64,000 bases of DNA, from positions 310,001 through 374,000 of the forward strand of contig JAHJEO010000018.1 of the NCBI GenBank assembly GCA_018825305.1, given 5' to 3'. Source of the DNA: Gammaproteobacteria bacterium (GTDB taxonomy: Bacteria > Pseudomonadota > Gammaproteobacteria > Burkholderiales > Rhodocyclaceae). This document shows positions 1 to 10,981 of this stretch, one piece after another; positions within the stretch are counted from its first letter, which is position 1; the number at the start of each line of letters is the position of its first letter. The notes under the pieces were generated by a model, which saw nothing but the letters and a program-made list of their open reading frames with translations, was not told the origin of the DNA and did no database searches. The position numbers and the translations under genes are program-made.

Positions 1-446
1 CCGAGGCGCGTGGCCTCAAGATCGCCAGCAGTACCATCGGCGACGTACACGTGCTGCCCTTCCCCGACAACCATTTCGACGTGGTAACGCTGCAGTGGGC
101 CTCGCGGCACTTGCGTGTGCGCGACCTTTTCAGCGAAATCCATCGTGTGCTGAAGCCGGGTGGTCGTTTCCATCACTGCGACATGTTGCGCCCCGGCAAT
201 CCCGTCGTCGAGAAGCTTTACTACGCCTATCTGCGCGGCAGTCTGGCCATTACCGGGCTGCTCTTCGGCAGCGGCAGCGCGGCGCTGGGGGCGAAAAAGT
301 ACTTCATCGAAGCGCTGGAAATGTTCTATTCCGCCGACGAGCTTTCGCAGGTGCTGCGCGAGCTGGGTTATGTGGACGTCATTTCGAAGTCGCTCCTTGC
401 CGGCATGATCGGGCTGCATCGCGCGGCCAAGCCCGCGGCCGACTGA
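1..446 (+). CDS. UbiE/COQ5-like SAM methyltransferase, C-terminal part
   Basis: The reading frame is open from the first bases of the window, so the N-terminal SAM-binding part lies upstream. The visible part has the UbiE-type sequence LPFPDNHFDVV followed by IHRVLKPGGRF, which is the motif II/III region of class I methyltransferases. The family methylates ubiquinone or menaquinone precursors. The segment after the aspartate reads VTLQWASRHL, whereas true UbiE usually has a FGLRN sequence there, so the exact substrate is open. An unknown gene follows 33 bases downstream, probably in the same transcript. Confidence 0.7.
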   Translation, partial: EARGLKIASSTIGDVHVLPFPDNHFDVVTLQWASRHLRVRDLFSEIHRVLKPGGRFHHCDMLRPGNPVVEKLYYAYLRGSLAITGLLFGSGSAALGAKKYFIEALEMFYSADELSQVLRELGYVDVISKSLLAGMIGLHRAAKPAAD

Positions 447-479
447 GCCGCGGTCGGGGGCAACCGGACTCGGGCCGGC

Positions 480-1121
480 ATGACTCCCGCGGATGCACTG
501 GTCGCATTCGACCGCAAAATCCTCGAAACCTACAGTCGCCGTACTGCCAGCGCCTTGGGTACGGCGTTGCCGTTGCGCATGGCGTTGCCGCGGATCGAAT
601 CGTTTCTGGCGCTGAACGTCGCCAAGGAAGTGCGCAAGGACGCCCTGGTTATCCGCCAAGCGGGCGGAGTGTCGGGCCGGCAATCAGTTCCTGACGCCGC
701 AGTGCTGCGGCAATTGTATGAGGCGACCCTGGAGGTCGATAGCGACTTCCTGGCGCGTATTGGCGGTTTTCCCGTTGGCATCGTGATTCGTTACGAGGAG
801 ATCGAGCCAATTCGTCTGCGGCGGATAGGGCGCCTGTACCGTGCGGCACAGATGATCGTCGAAGATTGGTCGCAACAAGGCGGGGGGCGGGCAGCCTTGC
901 GGAGCAGATTCACGCGCGGAGAACTGGAAACGCTTGTATATGATCTGTTGCAACTGTATGCGCTTGAAACGCAGGCGCTGAGTCGCTCGCTGCGCTTGCC
1001 TGGCCTCCTGACTCCTCTGCGCGAGGGCATCGCCCGCAGCCTCTATCGGGTAATGATCGATACGGCGGGGCGCTTGGCCCGGGAGGTGGCGACTGTCGTG
1101 CATCGCCCGGGGCGGAACTGA
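480..1121 (+). CDS. Conserved hypothetical protein, 213 aa
   Basis: I do not recognise this protein. It is rich in arginine, leucine and alanine and looks mainly helical, with no signal peptide, membrane segment or cysteine motif. It starts with ATG 33 bases after the methyltransferase gene and is followed directly by a 12-bp hairpin, so it is probably the last gene of that operon. A role in quinone biosynthesis could be guessed from the neighbour but nothing in the sequence shows it. Confidence 0.6.
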   Translation: MTPADALVAFDRKILETYSRRTASALGTALPLRMALPRIESFLALNVAKEVRKDALVIRQAGGVSGRQSVPDAAVLRQLYEATLEVDSDFLARIGGFPVGIVIRYEEIEPIRLRRIGRLYRAAQMIVEDWSQQGGGRAALRSRFTRGELETLVYDLLQLYALETQALSRSLRLPGLLTPLREGIARSLYRVMIDTAGRLAREVATVVHRPGRN

Positions 1122-1151
1122 CTTCGCCACGCCGCGATCGGCGTGGCGAAG
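1122..1151. terminator. Hairpin after the first operon
   Basis: A perfect 12-bp stem (CTTCGCCACGCC with its complement) encloses a 6-base loop, starting one base after the stop codon of the preceding gene. No T-run follows directly; a run of T lies about 25 bases further on. It is probably a termination or mRNA 3'-end structure. Confidence 0.5.
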
Positions 1152-1260
1152 GTGGCTGGATCTTGTCCGCGGGCATGTTTTTTTGCACCGCACTAACGAC
1201 GCTTGCTATATACTCCTGCCCTGAAAATTCCGGTGCCCGGCAATGACCGCTGGGGTGCAA

Positions 1261-1287
1261 TTGGCAGTCAATGACTGTCAGTAAAAT
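1261..1287 (+). promoter_or_regulatory. Candidate promoter for tRNA-Leu
   Basis: TTGGCA (1261-1266) and TAAAAT (1282-1287) each match the sigma-70 consensus at 5 of 6 positions. The spacing is 15 bases, shorter than the ideal 17. Transcription would begin about 14 bases before the tRNA, which suits a tRNA leader. The 13-base dyad CAGTCAATGACTG lies between the two hexamers. A second, weaker pair (TTGCAC 1183, TATATA 1207) lies upstream. Confidence 0.4.
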
Positions 1288-1307
1288 TACGGTAACGCAA
1301 TGTCCGG

Positions 1308-1392
1308 GCCGTCGTGGTGAAATTGGTAGACACGCTATCTTGAGGGGGTAGTGGCGAAAGCTGTGCGAGTTCGAGTCTCGCCGACGGCACCA
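1308..1392 (+). tRNA. tRNA-Leu (anticodon GAG)
   Basis: The acceptor stem pairs GCCGTCG (1308-1314) with CGACGGC (1382-1388), followed by A and an encoded CCA. The anticodon stem CTATC/GGTAG encloses loop TTGAGGG, giving anticodon GAG at 1342-1344. A long variable arm and a T arm with TTCGAGTCT are present, as expected for a class II leucine tRNA. It lies just upstream of nuoA, a common arrangement in betaproteobacteria. Confidence 0.97.
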
Positions 1393-1483
1393 AGTATTTT
1401 GAATCTGGTTTTTCGAAGCAGGGCGGCACAAGCAGGTCCAGTAACACGGGCAGCACTGTAACCAAGCGGTACAAGCCACAAAA

Positions 1484-1858
1484 ATGCTGGAAAACTATTT
1501 TCCCATTCTCGTTTTTGTTTTCGTCGCGCTGATCTTCGGTTGCGCTCCGATCATCATGGGTCGGCTATTGGGTCCGCATCGTCCCGATCCCGAAAAGCTC
1601 TCGGCCTTCGAGTGCGGCTTCGAGGCCTTCGAGGATGCGCGCATGAAGTTCGATGTGCGCTACTACCTGGTCGCCATCATCTTCATCCTGTTCGATCTCG
1701 AAATCGCCTTCCTCTTTCCCTGGGCGGCGATCTTTCAGGAAATCGTTAACACGGAGTCCGTGAAGCTGTTCGGCTTCATCGAAATGATGGTGTTCATCAC
1801 CATCCTGATCGTCGGCTACATCTACGCCTGGGCCAAGGGCGCGCTGGACTGGGAATGA
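1484..1858 (+). CDS. nuoA: NADH-quinone oxidoreductase subunit A
   Basis: NuoA is a small membrane subunit of complex I at the junction of the hydrophilic and membrane arms. The 124-aa product has three predicted membrane helices and the family signature [14 protein letters not shown], with the conserved acidic loop residues, followed by [18 protein letters not shown]. It opens the 14-gene nuo operon; nuoB follows after 16 bases. The gene begins 91 bases after tRNA-Leu. Confidence 0.96.
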   Translation: MLENYFPILVFVFVALIFGCAPIIMGRLLGPHRPDPEKLSAFECGFEAFEDARMKFDVRYYLVAIIFILFDLEIAFLFPWAAIFQEIVNTESVKLFGFIEMMVFITILIVGYIYAWAKGALDWE

Positions 1859-1874
1859 TCTTGGAGAACAAGGC

Positions 1875-2351
1875 GTGAGCATCGAAGGCGTGCTGCAAGA
1901 GGGATTCGTCACCACGTCCCTCGACAAGCTCATCAACTGGACGCGGACCGGGTCGCTCTGGCCCGTGACCTTCGGGCTGGCCTGTTGCGCCATCGAGATG
2001 ATCCACACCGGGGTGTCGCGTTACGACCTCGATCGCTTCGGCGTCGTATTCCGCCCGAGTCCGCGGCAATCGGACGTGATGATCGTTGCCGGCACGCTGA
2101 CCAACAAGATGGCGCCGGCGATACGCAAGGTATACGACCAGATGGCAGAGCCGCGCTGGGTCATTTCCATGGGTTCCTGCGCCAATGGCGGCGGCTACTA
2201 TCATTACTCTTATTCGGTGGTGCGCGGTTGCGATCGGATCATTCCGGTGGATATCTATGTGCCGGGCTGTCCGCCGACAGCCGAAGCGCTGCTCTACGGC
2301 ATCATCCAGTTGCAGAACAAGATCAAGCGCACCTTCACCATCGCCCGGTGA
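1875..2351 (+). CDS. nuoB: NADH-quinone oxidoreductase subunit B
   Basis: NuoB carries the terminal iron-sulfur cluster N2, which passes electrons to quinone. The 158-aa protein has the N2 ligands in GLACCAIEM, in GSCANGGG and in [10 protein letters not shown]. The GTG start is chosen because it gives the canonical [20 protein letters not shown]-terminus and a GGAG ribosome site lies upstream. nuoC follows after 44 bases. Confidence 0.97.
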   Translation: MSIEGVLQEGFVTTSLDKLINWTRTGSLWPVTFGLACCAIEMIHTGVSRYDLDRFGVVFRPSPRQSDVMIVAGTLTNKMAPAIRKVYDQMAEPRWVISMGSCANGGGYYHYSYSVVRGCDRIIPVDIYVPGCPPTAEALLYGIIQLQNKIKRTFTIAR

Positions 2352-2395
2352 TCCGTCCCCCAATTTTTTGAACGTATTTTTACTTCACTGAATCA

Positions 2396-3019
2396 ATGAG
2401 CGCCAAGCTGGATAGGCTTTGTCAGAATTTGCGGGATGTGCTGGGTGAGCGCGTTGTCGACATCACGGTCGATCGCAGCGAGGTCACCTTGGTTGTGTCC
2501 GCGGCCGACTATCTGACGGCTGCCACGACGCTGCGCGACCATGCCGACCTGTGCTTCGAGCAATTGATGGACCTCTGTGGCGTCGATTACGCGGCCTTTG
2601 GCGAAGTCGCGTTTTCCGAAACTGCGCGGGCGACCCCGCGCTTCGCCGCCGTCAGCCAGTTGCTGTCGCTGACCCACAACTGGCGCCTGCGCTTGCGTGT
2701 CTTCGCACCGGACGACAGTTTTCCGGTCGTCGCCTCGGTGGCCGATGTGTGGAATGGTGCCAACTGGTTCGAGCGCGAGGCTTTCGATCTCTACGGCATC
2801 ATGTTCGACGGTCATAACGATCTGCGACGCATCCTCACAGACTATGGCTTCGTCGGTCATCCTTTCCGCAAGGACTTTCCGATTTTTGGTCATGTCGAGA
2901 TGCGTTACGATCCGGCGCAGCAGCGCGTGGTTTACCAGCCGGTGACCATCGAGCCGCGTGAGGTGACGCCGCGCATCCTGCGCGAGGAAAACTACGGCAA
3001 GGCGGACGGTCGTGGCTGA
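2396..3019 (+). CDS. nuoC: NADH-quinone oxidoreductase subunit C
   Basis: NuoC is the 30-kDa peripheral-arm subunit that packs against NuoD near the quinone site. The 207-aa product contains the family signature [19 protein letters not shown] and the C-terminal [14 protein letters not shown] segment. It is a separate gene here, not fused to nuoD as in E. coli. Its end overlaps the GTG start of nuoD by 8 bases, which suggests translational coupling. Confidence 0.96.
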   Translation: MSAKLDRLCQNLRDVLGERVVDITVDRSEVTLVVSAADYLTAATTLRDHADLCFEQLMDLCGVDYAAFGEVAFSETARATPRFAAVSQLLSLTHNWRLRLRVFAPDDSFPVVASVADVWNGANWFEREAFDLYGIMFDGHNDLRRILTDYGFVGHPFRKDFPIFGHVEMRYDPAQQRVVYQPVTIEPREVTPRILREENYGKADGRG

Positions 3020-4265
3020 GATCAAGAATTACACCCTGAACTTCGGCCCGCAGCATCCGGCGGCCCATGGTGTGCTGCGGCTGGTGCTGGAACTCGATGG
3101 CGAGGTCGTCGTGCGCGCCGATCCGCACATCGGTCTGCTCCATCGCGGCACCGAGAAGCTGATGGAGACGCGTTCCTGGATCCAGTCGCTGCCATTCATG
3201 GATCGGCTCGACTACACGTCGATGATCATCAACGAGCATCCGTACTGCCTGGCGATCGAGCGCCTGCTCGGCATCGAGGTGCCGCTACGGGCGCAGTACA
3301 TCCGCGTGCTGTTCGACGAGCTTACGCGCATCCATCATCATCTGTTCAATCTCGGTGCGCATGCCCTCGACGTCGGCGCAATGGCGATGGTGCTCTACAC
3401 CTTCCGCGAACGCGAGGATATCTGTGACATTCTCGAAGCCGTCACTGGCGCTCGCATGCACCAGGCCTACTATCGACCGGGCGGCGTTTACCGTGACCTG
3501 CCCGACCGTATGCCGAAGTACGAGGTCAACAAGTTCAAGAATGCGCAGACGGTCAAGGAGTTGAACGCCGCGCGCGACGGCTCCGTGCTCGACTTCATCG
3601 AGGACTTCGCCAACCGTTTCCCCGGCTATTGCGACGAGTACGAAACCCTGCTAACCGATAACCGCATCTGGAAGCAACGCCTGATCGGCGTCGGTGTCGT
3701 ATCCCCCGAGCGCGCCCTGCAACTTGGCCTTACCGGCCCGATGTTGCGCGGTTCCGGGGTCGAGTGGGATCTGCGCAAAAAGCAACCCTACGAGGTTTAT
3801 GATCGGCTTGATTTCGACATTCCGGTCGGTGTCAATGGCGATTGCTACGATCGCTATCTGGTGCGGATGGAGGAGATGCGCCAGTCCAACCGCATCGTCA
3901 AGCAGTGTATCGACTGGCTACGCAAGAACCCGGGTCCGGTGATCAGTGATAACCACAAGGTGGCCCCGCCCGCCCGCGAGAAGATGAAGGGCAGCATGGA
4001 AGAGCTGATCCACCACTTCAAGCTGGTCTCCGAAGGCATGCACGTGCCGCCCGGTGAAGTCTATGCCGGTATCGAACACGCCAAGGGCGAATTTGGTGTT
4101 TACGTGATTTCGGATGGCGCCAACAAGCCCTACCGCGTAAAACTGCGTTCGCCTGCCTTTCAGAATGTTTCGGCGTTGGACGAGATGGCAAGGGGGCACA
4201 TGCTGGCTGATGTGGTGACCATTATTGGTACCCTCGATATTGTCTTCGGCGAAGTTGATCGGTAA
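3012..4265 (+). CDS. nuoD: NADH-quinone oxidoreductase subunit D
   Basis: NuoD is the 49-kDa subunit that forms most of the quinone-binding cavity with NuoB. The 417-aa protein begins [20 protein letters not shown], the typical NuoD start, and contains [14 protein letters not shown] and the C-terminal [14 protein letters not shown]-type segment (here [18 protein letters not shown]). The GTG start at 3012 overlaps the end of nuoC. The family descends from hydrogenase large subunits but the nickel cysteines are absent, as expected. Confidence 0.97.
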   Translation: MAEIKNYTLNFGPQHPAAHGVLRLVLELDGEVVVRADPHIGLLHRGTEKLMETRSWIQSLPFMDRLDYTSMIINEHPYCLAIERLLGIEVPLRAQYIRVLFDELTRIHHHLFNLGAHALDVGAMAMVLYTFREREDICDILEAVTGARMHQAYYRPGGVYRDLPDRMPKYEVNKFKNAQTVKELNAARDGSVLDFIEDFANRFPGYCDEYETLLTDNRIWKQRLIGVGVVSPERALQLGLTGPMLRGSGVEWDLRKKQPYEVYDRLDFDIPVGVNGDCYDRYLVRMEEMRQSNRIVKQCIDWLRKNPGPVISDNHKVAPPAREKMKGSMEELIHHFKLVSEGMHVPPGEVYAGIEHAKGEFGVYVISDGANKPYRVKLRSPAFQNVSALDEMARGHMLADVVTIIGTLDIVFGEVDR

Positions 4266-4269
4266 GGCC

Positions 4270-4743
4270 ATGCTGAGCGAAACCACCCTCAAAAAGATCG
4301 ACCGCGAGGTCGCCAAGTATCCCGAAGCGCAGAAGCAGTCTGCCGTCATGGCGGCGCTTGTGTTCGCACAGGACGAACTCGGCTGGCTGTCGAAGGACGC
4401 CATCGCCGCGGTCGCCGACTACCTCGACATGCCGGCCATCGCCGCCTTCGAGGTGGCCAGTTTTTACAACATGTACGATCTTGCCCCGGTCGGCAAGTAC
4501 AAGCTGACGGTGTGCACCAACCTGCCGTGCGCCTTGTCGGGCGGCGTCCATGCCGCCGACTACCTGAAGCAGAAGCTCGGCATCGATTTCAACGAAACCA
4601 CCGCCGACGGCAAGTTCACCCTGAAGGAAGGCGAGTGCATGGGCGCTTGCGGCGATGCGCCGGTGATCTTGGCGAACAACAAGCGCATGCATTGCTTCAT
4701 GACGCCGGAAGAAATCGACAAGCTGATCGGGGAGTGCAAGTAA
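4270..4743 (+). CDS. nuoE: NADH-quinone oxidoreductase subunit E
   Basis: NuoE is the 24-kDa thioredoxin-fold subunit that holds the [2Fe-2S] cluster N1a. The ligands are in CTNLPCAL and [12 protein letters not shown] chose ATG 4270, giving 157 aa, over an upstream in-frame codon at 4225 because 4225 lies inside nuoD and 4270 gives the normal N-terminus. The stop codon overlaps the ATG of nuoF by one base (TAATG). Confidence 0.95.
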   Translation: MLSETTLKKIDREVAKYPEAQKQSAVMAALVFAQDELGWLSKDAIAAVADYLDMPAIAAFEVASFYNMYDLAPVGKYKLTVCTNLPCALSGGVHAADYLKQKLGIDFNETTADGKFTLKEGECMGACGDAPVILANNKRMHCFMTPEEIDKLIGECK

Positions 4744-6104
4744 TGGCCCTGCTCGAAGCGATCAACCCGCTGCTATCCGCCGGCTGGCAGAAGGGTGGCC
4801 ACGAGTGGCGGCTTGAGAACGACAATGGCTGGCGCCTCAAGGACTACGAGGCACGCGGCGGTTATCAGTCACTGAAGAAAATTCTTGAAACCAAGATGTC
4901 GTCGGACGAGGTCATCGCCGAGGTCAAGAAGTCGGTGTTGCGCGGCCGCGGTGGTGCGGGTTTCCCCACCGGCCTCAAGTGGAGCTTCATGCCCAAGGCG
5001 GCACCGGAAAAATACATCGTTTGCAACACCGACGAGGGCGAGCCCGGCACCTTCAAGGACCGCGACATCCAGCGCTTCGATCCGCACGCCATCATCGAGG
5101 GCATGATCATCGCCGCCTACGCGGTCGGCGCCGGCCGTGGCTACAACTACATCCACGGCGAGATCTACGAACTCTACCAGCGCTTCGAGGATGCGCTGGA
5201 CGAGGCACGTGCCGCTGGTTTCCTCGGCCAAAACATTCTTGGTGCCGGCTTCAATTTCGAATTGTTCGCCCACCAGGGTTGGGGCGCCTACATTTGCGGT
5301 GAGGAATCGGCGCTGCTCGAATCCATCGAGGGCAAGAAGGGCCAGCCGCGCTTCAAGCCGCCGTTCCCCGCCAATGTCGGTCTCTACGGCAAGCCGACCA
5401 CCATCAACAACACCGAGAGCTTCGCCTCGATCCCGTTCATCTTCCGCATCGGCGGCGAGGGCTTCCTCAACCTCGGCAAGCCGAACAACGGCGGCACCAA
5501 GCTTTACTCCGTTTCGGGCCACGTCAATCGCCCGGGCAACTACGAAGTGCCGATGGGCACACCCTTCGCCAAGCTGCTGGAAATGGCTGGCGGCATGCGC
5601 GGTGGCCGCAAGCTCAAGGCGGTGATTCCCGGCGGCTCTTCGGCGCCGGTGTTGCCGGCTGACATCATGATGGACTGCACCATGGATTACGACTCCATCG
5701 CCAAGGCCGGCTCCATGCTCGGTTCGGGCGCGGTCATCGTCATGGACGAGACCACCTGTGTGGTCAAGGCGCTTGAGCGTCTGTCCTACTTCTATTACGA
5801 GGAATCCTGCGGCCAATGCACGCCGTGTCGCGAGGGTACCGGCTGGCTTTACAAGATCATCCATCGTATCGAGCACGGCCAAGGCCGTCCGGAAGACCTC
5901 GATTTGCTGCTGACGCTGGGCGGCAACATCGCCGGTCGCACCATCTGCGCGCTGGGCGACGCCGCGGTGCTGCCGATCCAGGGTTTCCTGCGGCACTTCC
6001 GCAGCGAATTCGAATACCACATCGAGAACAAGAAGTGCCTGGTGCCGCCGGATGTGCAGCGCGCCGGCAGCACCTTCTTCACACGCAACATGGGGCAGGC
6101 GTAA
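4743..6104 (+). CDS. nuoF: NADH-quinone oxidoreductase subunit F
   Basis: NuoF binds NADH and FMN and is the electron entry point of complex I. The 453-aa protein has the nucleotide-binding segments [13 protein letters not shown] and [14 protein letters not shown], and the cluster N3 cysteines in [12 protein letters not shown] with a fourth in TICALGD. The usual [10 protein letters not shown] appears as [10 protein letters not shown]. The ATG overlaps the stop of nuoE, and the stop overlaps the ATG of nuoG by one base, so the three are translated together. Confidence 0.97.
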   Translation: MALLEAINPLLSAGWQKGGHEWRLENDNGWRLKDYEARGGYQSLKKILETKMSSDEVIAEVKKSVLRGRGGAGFPTGLKWSFMPKAAPEKYIVCNTDEGEPGTFKDRDIQRFDPHAIIEGMIIAAYAVGAGRGYNYIHGEIYELYQRFEDALDEARAAGFLGQNILGAGFNFELFAHQGWGAYICGEESALLESIEGKKGQPRFKPPFPANVGLYGKPTTINNTESFASIPFIFRIGGEGFLNLGKPNNGGTKLYSVSGHVNRPGNYEVPMGTPFAKLLEMAGGMRGGRKLKAVIPGGSSAPVLPADIMMDCTMDYDSIAKAGSMLGSGAVIVMDETTCVVKALERLSYFYYEESCGQCTPCREGTGWLYKIIHRIEHGQGRPEDLDLLLTLGGNIAGRTICALGDAAVLPIQGFLRHFRSEFEYHIENKKCLVPPDVQRAGSTFFTRNMGQA

Positions 6105-8461
6105 TGCTGGAACTCGAACTCGACGGCAAGGCGCTGCAGGTTCCCGACGGCAGCACGGTGATCGAGGCTGCGCATCAGGCCGGCGTGTACATCCCGCATT
6201 TCTGCTACCACAAGAAGCTTTCCATCGCGGCCAACTGTCGCATGTGCCTGGTGGAGGTCGAGAAGGCGCCCAAGCCGCTGCCGGCCTGCGCCACGCCCGT
6301 CACCAATGGCATGAAGGTATTCACCCATTCCGACCTCGCCGTCAAGGCACAGAAGGGCGTGATGGAATTCCTGCTGATCAACCATCCGCTCGACTGCCCG
6401 ATCTGCGACCAGGGCGGCGAGTGCCAGTTGCAGGATCTGGCCGTCGGCTACGGCGATGGTGCCTCGCGCTACCAGGAAGACAAGCGCGTCGTATCGAACA
6501 AGGACCTCGGGCCGCTGGTCAGCACCGACCTCACCCGTTGCATCAACTGCACCCGTTGCGTGCGCTTCACCCAGGAGATCGCCGGCCTGATGGAACTCGG
6601 CCAGGCCTTCCGTGGCGATCGCGCCGAGATCATGCCTTTCGTCGAGAAGACGGTCGATTCCGAACTCTCGGGCAACATCATCGACCTCTGCCCGGTCGGT
6701 GCGCTGACCTCCAAGCCCTTCCGTTTCTCCGCTCGTACCTGGGAACTGGCGCGACGCAAGTCGGTGAGCCCGCACGACGGCCTCGGCAGCAACCTCATCG
6801 TCCAGGTCAAGCACGACCGCGTCATGCGCGTGTTGCCGCTCGAGAACGAGCAGGTCAATGAGTGCTGGCTGTCGGACAAGGATCGATTCTCCTACGAGGC
6901 GCTCAACTCCGCCGAGCGTCTGACGCGCCCGATGGTCAAGCAGGATGGCAAGTGGCAGGACGTGGACTGGAATGTCGCCCTCGACTACGCTGCTCATGCG
7001 CTGCGCGACGTGACGAAGAATCATGGCGCTACCGCCATTGGCGCGCTGCTCAGCCCGCATGCCACGCTCGAAGAACTGGCTCTGGCGGGCAAACTGATGC
7101 GCGGGCTCGGCTCCGAGAACATTGACTGCCGCCTGCGCCAGTCCGACTTTACTGCCGACGGAAAGCGCCGCGGCGCACCGTGGCTGGGAATGAATGTCGC
7201 CGAGATCGGTGAACTCGACCGTGTGCTGGTCGTCGGCAGTTTCCTGCGCAAGGATCATCCACTGATCGCCCAGCGTCTGCGCCAGGCGGCGAAGAAGGGC
7301 ACGCAGATCAGCGTGATCCATTCCGCGGATGACGACCTGCTGATCAAGCTGTTCGCCAAGGGCGTCGTCGCGCCTTCGCAATTGCCCCTGCTTCTCGCCG
7401 AAGTTGTCAAGGCCGTGGCCGAAGCGAAGGGTGCGGCAATCGATGCGTCGCTACAAATAGTTATGCGAAGCGGTATCCAGACGGACGGCGCTGGCGCCAC
7501 GGCGAAGCAGATTGCCGCTAGCCTGGTTTCCGGCGGCAATGCCGCGATCCTGCTCGGCAACTTCGCCCAGCAGCATCCGCAGGCAGCGACGCTCAATGCG
7601 CTGGCCCAGCAACTGGCCGAGCTGCTCGGCTGCAAGTTCGGTTACCTCGGCGAGGCGGCCAACAGCGTTGGTGGCTACGTTGCCAGCGCCGTACCGGGGG
7701 GTGAGGGCCTGAACGCCGCGGCCATGCTGGCCGATCCGCGCAAGGCGTACCTGTTGCTCGGTGCCGAACCCGAACTCGATTGCGCCGACGGTGCCGCCGC
7801 GCTGGCCGCGATGCGTCAGGCCAGCAGCGTGATTGTGCTTTCACCCTTCAAGTCGATGGCCGCACTCGATTACGCCGATGTGCTGCTGCCGGTCTCTCCC
7901 TTCAGCGAAACGTCCGGAACTTTCGTCAACACCGAAGGCCGCGTGCAAAGTTTTTACGCCGTCGCCAAGCCGCAGGGCGAAGCCCGCCCGGCTTGGAAAG
8001 TGTTGCGCGTGCTCGGCAACCTGCTCGAAATCGACGGCTTCGGCTACGACAGTTCAGAACAGGTGCGGGACGATGTTCTCGGCGGCAAGCCGGACTTTGC
8101 GTCCGGCCTCGACAACGGCGTCGATGGCGTCGCCATCGAGTTGCCGGCTGCTGGCGCCATGGAACGCATTGCCGATGTACCGATCCATTTTGCCGACGCG
8201 CTGGTGCGCCGCGCACCCAGTCTGCAGGCGACCGCCGACGCGGTCGCCCCGGCCGCACGCATGAACGCCGCGACACTTGCCAAGCTGGCCGTGGCGACCG
8301 GTGACAAGGTGGCAGTAAAAGTCGGCGCTGGCGGCACGGCGACGCTGGCCGTCCAGCTTGACTCCGGTGTGCCCGATGGCTGCATTCGTATTGCCGCCGC
8401 CCACGCGACGACCGCCGGCTTGGGCCCGATGTTCGCCAACCTGACCGTGGAGCGTGCCTGA
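6104..8461 (+). CDS. nuoG: NADH-quinone oxidoreductase subunit G
   Basis: NuoG is the largest peripheral subunit and conducts electrons through several iron-sulfur clusters. In the 785-aa product the [2Fe-2S] N1b ligands (CYHKK...CRMC), the N5 motif [14 protein letters not shown] and the N4 motif CINCTRC with [11 protein letters not shown] are all visible in the first 220 residues. The additional N7 cysteine motif found in E. coli NuoG is not present. The rest is a molybdopterin-oxidoreductase-like domain. The stop codon overlaps the start of nuoH by one base. Confidence 0.96.
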   Translation: MLELELDGKALQVPDGSTVIEAAHQAGVYIPHFCYHKKLSIAANCRMCLVEVEKAPKPLPACATPVTNGMKVFTHSDLAVKAQKGVMEFLLINHPLDCPICDQGGECQLQDLAVGYGDGASRYQEDKRVVSNKDLGPLVSTDLTRCINCTRCVRFTQEIAGLMELGQAFRGDRAEIMPFVEKTVDSELSGNIIDLCPVGALTSKPFRFSARTWELARRKSVSPHDGLGSNLIVQVKHDRVMRVLPLENEQVNECWLSDKDRFSYEALNSAERLTRPMVKQDGKWQDVDWNVALDYAAHALRDVTKNHGATAIGALLSPHATLEELALAGKLMRGLGSENIDCRLRQSDFTADGKRRGAPWLGMNVAEIGELDRVLVVGSFLRKDHPLIAQRLRQAAKKGTQISVIHSADDDLLIKLFAKGVVAPSQLPLLLAEVVKAVAEAKGAAIDASLQIVMRSGIQTDGAGATAKQIAASLVSGGNAAILLGNFAQQHPQAATLNALAQQLAELLGCKFGYLGEAANSVGGYVASAVPGGEGLNAAAMLADPRKAYLLLGAEPELDCADGAAALAAMRQASSVIVLSPFKSMAALDYADVLLPVSPFSETSGTFVNTEGRVQSFYAVAKPQGEARPAWKVLRVLGNLLEIDGFGYDSSEQVRDDVLGGKPDFASGLDNGVDGVAIELPAAGAMERIADVPIHFADALVRRAPSLQATADAVAPAARMNAATLAKLAVATGDKVAVKVGAGGTATLAVQLDSGVPDGCIRIAAAHATTAGLGPMFANLTVERA
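8317..8341 (+). repeat. Dispersed short repeat, copy inside nuoG
   Basis: An A-run followed by GTCGGCGCTGGCGGCACGGC matches the short repeat seen between genes at 18521, 40130 and 53723, with one or two differences. Here it lies in the coding region of the poorly conserved nuoG C-terminus and is read in frame. Confidence 0.5.
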
Positions 8462-9534
8462 TGGAAGCCCAGGTCCTGCAATTCATCCAGCCCCTGGCCG
8501 GTCCCCTGTGGGGATGGGTGGAGCCGGTCTGGCCACTGTTGTGGACCCTGCTCAAGATCGTAGCGATCCTGGCACCGGTGGTGGCAGCTGTAGCCTACCT
8601 GCCGTACTTCGAGCGCAAGGTCATCGCCTACATGCACGTGCGCATCGGCCCCAACCGGGTCGGGCCGTTCGGCCTGCTCCAGCCTATCGCCGATGCCTTG
8701 AAGCTGATGTTCAAGGAAGTCATCGTCCCGACCAAGGCGAGCAAGGCGCTGTACATCCTCGGCCCGATCATGGGCCTGGCCCCGGCACTGATCGCCTGGG
8801 CGGTGATTCCCTTCGATACCGGACTGGTGCTGGCGAACATCGACGCCGGCGTGCTCTATCTGCTGGCGATCAGTTCCATCGGCGTATACGGCATCATCAT
8901 CTCCGGCTGGGCCTCGAACTCGAAGTACGCCTTCATCGGCGCCATGCGGGCAACGGCGCAGATGGTGTCGTACGAGATTTCCATGGGCATGGCACTGATC
9001 GTGGTGCTGATGGTGTCGAACAGCCTCAACCTTTCCGCCATCGTCATGGCGCAGGGCAAGGGTACCTTCGCCAACATGGGCCTCGGCCTGCTGTCGTGGA
9101 ACTGGCTGCCGTTGCTGCCGATGTTCATGGTGTACCTGATTTCGGGCGTGGCCGAAACCAACCGCGCGCCTTTCGATGTGGTCGAGGGCGAATCGGAGAT
9201 CGTCGCCGGCCACATGATCGAGTACTCGGGCATGGCGTTCGCGCTGTTCTTCCTCGCCGAATACGCCAACATGATCCTGATCTCGGCGATGGTCTCGATC
9301 TTCTTCCTTGGCGGCTGGCTGTCGCCGGTGGGCTTCCTGCCGGACAGCGTATGGTGGCTGATCGCCAAGATATCCGTCATCCTGTTCCTGTTCCTCTGGT
9401 TCCGTGCCACCTTCCCGCGCTATCGCTATGACCAGATCATGCGTCTGGGCTGGAAGGTATTCCTCCCGCTGTGCTTCCTCTGGATCGTCGTCGTCGGCGT
9501 CTGGATGATGTCGCCGCTCAATATCTGGAAATAG
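8461..9534 (+). CDS. nuoH: NADH-quinone oxidoreductase subunit H
   Basis: NuoH is the membrane subunit that connects the quinone site to the proton channels. The 357-aa protein has about eight membrane helices and the conserved [20 protein letters not shown] and [18 protein letters not shown] loops that line the quinone entry. Its ATG overlaps the TGA of nuoG. A GGGGAGG sequence after its stop probably serves nuoI. Confidence 0.97.
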   Translation: MEAQVLQFIQPLAGPLWGWVEPVWPLLWTLLKIVAILAPVVAAVAYLPYFERKVIAYMHVRIGPNRVGPFGLLQPIADALKLMFKEVIVPTKASKALYILGPIMGLAPALIAWAVIPFDTGLVLANIDAGVLYLLAISSIGVYGIIISGWASNSKYAFIGAMRATAQMVSYEISMGMALIVVLMVSNSLNLSAIVMAQGKGTFANMGLGLLSWNWLPLLPMFMVYLISGVAETNRAPFDVVEGESEIVAGHMIEYSGMAFALFFLAEYANMILISAMVSIFFLGGWLSPVGFLPDSVWWLIAKISVILFLFLWFRATFPRYRYDQIMRLGWKVFLPLCFLWIVVVGVWMMSPLNIWK

Positions 9535-9553
9535 GGGAGGCCGACGCATAACC

Positions 9554-10042
9554 ATGGGTGCCATGAAAGATTTCGTCAAAAGCCTGTTCCTCACCGAACT
9601 GCTCAAGGGCATGACGGTGACCGGGCGCTATTTCTTTGCGCGCAAGATCACCGTGCAGTATCCGGAGGAGAAGACGCCGCAGGGCTTCCGCTTCCGCGGC
9701 CTGCATGCCCTGCGCCGCTATCCCAACGGCGAGGAACGCTGCATTTCCTGCAAGCTGTGCGAGGCGGTGTGCCCGGCGATGGCAATCACCATCGAGGGCG
9801 CGGCGCGCGAAGATGGTAGCCGCCGCACCACGCGCTACGACATCGACCTGACCAAGTGCATTTTTTGCGGTTTCTGCGAGGAAGCCTGCCCGGTCGATGC
9901 CATCGTCGAAACCCGCGTATTCGAATACCACGGCGAAAAGCGCGGCGACCTCTACTACACCAAGCAGATGCTGCTGGCCAATGGCGACCGCTACGAAGCG
10001 CAGATTGCGGCCGACCGCGCGCTGGACGCCAAGTACCGCTGA
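9554..10042 (+). CDS. nuoI: NADH-quinone oxidoreductase subunit I
   Basis: NuoI holds the two [4Fe-4S] clusters N6a and N6b between NuoG and NuoB. The 162-aa protein shows both motifs, [12 protein letters not shown] and [12 protein letters not shown]. An alternative ATG lies three codons inside (9563); the first is kept because it gives the usual family length. It lies 19 bases after nuoH. Confidence 0.96.
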   Translation: MGAMKDFVKSLFLTELLKGMTVTGRYFFARKITVQYPEEKTPQGFRFRGLHALRRYPNGEERCISCKLCEAVCPAMAITIEGAAREDGSRRTTRYDIDLTKCIFCGFCEEACPVDAIVETRVFEYHGEKRGDLYYTKQMLLANGDRYEAQIAADRALDAKYR

Positions 10043-10058
10043 CCGGACTCTCGCCACG

Positions 10059-10670
10059 ATGGAATTCAAGACCTTCGTCTTTTACCTGCTGGCCACCATC
10101 ATGGTGCTGGCCGCACTGCGCGTGATCACCGCGCGCAACCCGGTGCATGCCGCGCTGTCGCTGGTGTTGGCCTTTTTCAACGCCGCTGGCATCTGGCTGC
10201 TGCTGCATGCCGAGTTTCTCGCCATTGCGCTCATCATGATCTACGTCGGCGCGGTGATGGTGCTGTTCCTGTTTGTGGTGATGATGCTCGACATCAACAT
10301 CGACCGCCTGCGCCAGGGCTTCTGGCATTACCTGCCGGTGGGCGGCCTGGTTGGCCTGCTGATGGTCGGCGAGATGTCGGTCGTGCTCGGTGGCAACTAT
10401 TTCGGCCTCGAATCAATCGCACCACCCGATATTCCCGGCGGTTTCAGCAATACCAAGATGCTCGGCCGCCTGTTGTTCACCGATTATGTCTATCCATTCG
10501 AACTGGCCTCCATCGTGTTGCTGGTTGGCATCATTGCAGCCGTAATGTTGACTCTGCGTAGCCGCAAGGACACCAAGGCAATGCATCCGTCGGATCAGCT
10601 CAAGGTCCAGCGCAAGGACCGCATTCGCATCGTTTCGATGCCTGTCGAGAAGAAAGAAGGGGGCGAGTAA
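10059..10670 (+). CDS. nuoJ: NADH-quinone oxidoreductase subunit J
   Basis: NuoJ is a five-helix membrane subunit whose third helix moves during coupling. The 203-aa product contains [16 protein letters not shown] and the conserved helix [21 protein letters not shown]. The frame is open further upstream, but ATG 10059 is chosen since it follows the nuoI stop by 16 bases and gives the normal N-terminus [12 protein letters not shown]. nuoK starts 2 bases after the stop. Confidence 0.95.
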   Translation: MEFKTFVFYLLATIMVLAALRVITARNPVHAALSLVLAFFNAAGIWLLLHAEFLAIALIMIYVGAVMVLFLFVVMMLDINIDRLRQGFWHYLPVGGLVGLLMVGEMSVVLGGNYFGLESIAPPDIPGGFSNTKMLGRLLFTDYVYPFELASIVLLVGIIAAVMLTLRSRKDTKAMHPSDQLKVQRKDRIRIVSMPVEKKEGGE

Positions 10671-10672
10671 GC

Positions 10673-10978
10673 ATGCTGTCTCTTTCTCACTACCTCATTC
10701 TTGGCGCGATCCTGTTCTCGATCGGCATTGTCGGCGTTTTCCTCAACCGCAAGAACCTGATCGTCCTGCTGATGGCGATCGAACTGATCCTGCTTGCGGT
10801 CAATATGAACTTCGTCGCCTTCTCCTACTACCTCAACGACGCAGCCGGCCAGATCTTCGTCTTCTTCATCCTGACGGTGGCAGCGGCCGAGGCGGCAATC
10901 GGCCTGGCGATCCTGGTCGTCCTGTTCCGCAATCTTTCGACCATTCATGTCGATGACCTCGACAGCCTAAAGGGATAA
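10673..10978 (+). CDS. nuoK: NADH-quinone oxidoreductase subunit K
   Basis: NuoK is a small three-helix subunit related to MrpC antiporter subunits. The 101-aa product carries both membrane glutamates needed for proton transfer, in [12 protein letters not shown] and in [13 protein letters not shown]. It begins with ATG two bases after nuoJ, and nuoL follows after three bases. Confidence 0.97.
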   Translation: MLSLSHYLILGAILFSIGIVGVFLNRKNLIVLLMAIELILLAVNMNFVAFSYYLNDAAGQIFVFFILTVAAAEAAIGLAILVVLFRNLSTIHVDDLDSLKG

Positions 10979-10981
10979 GGC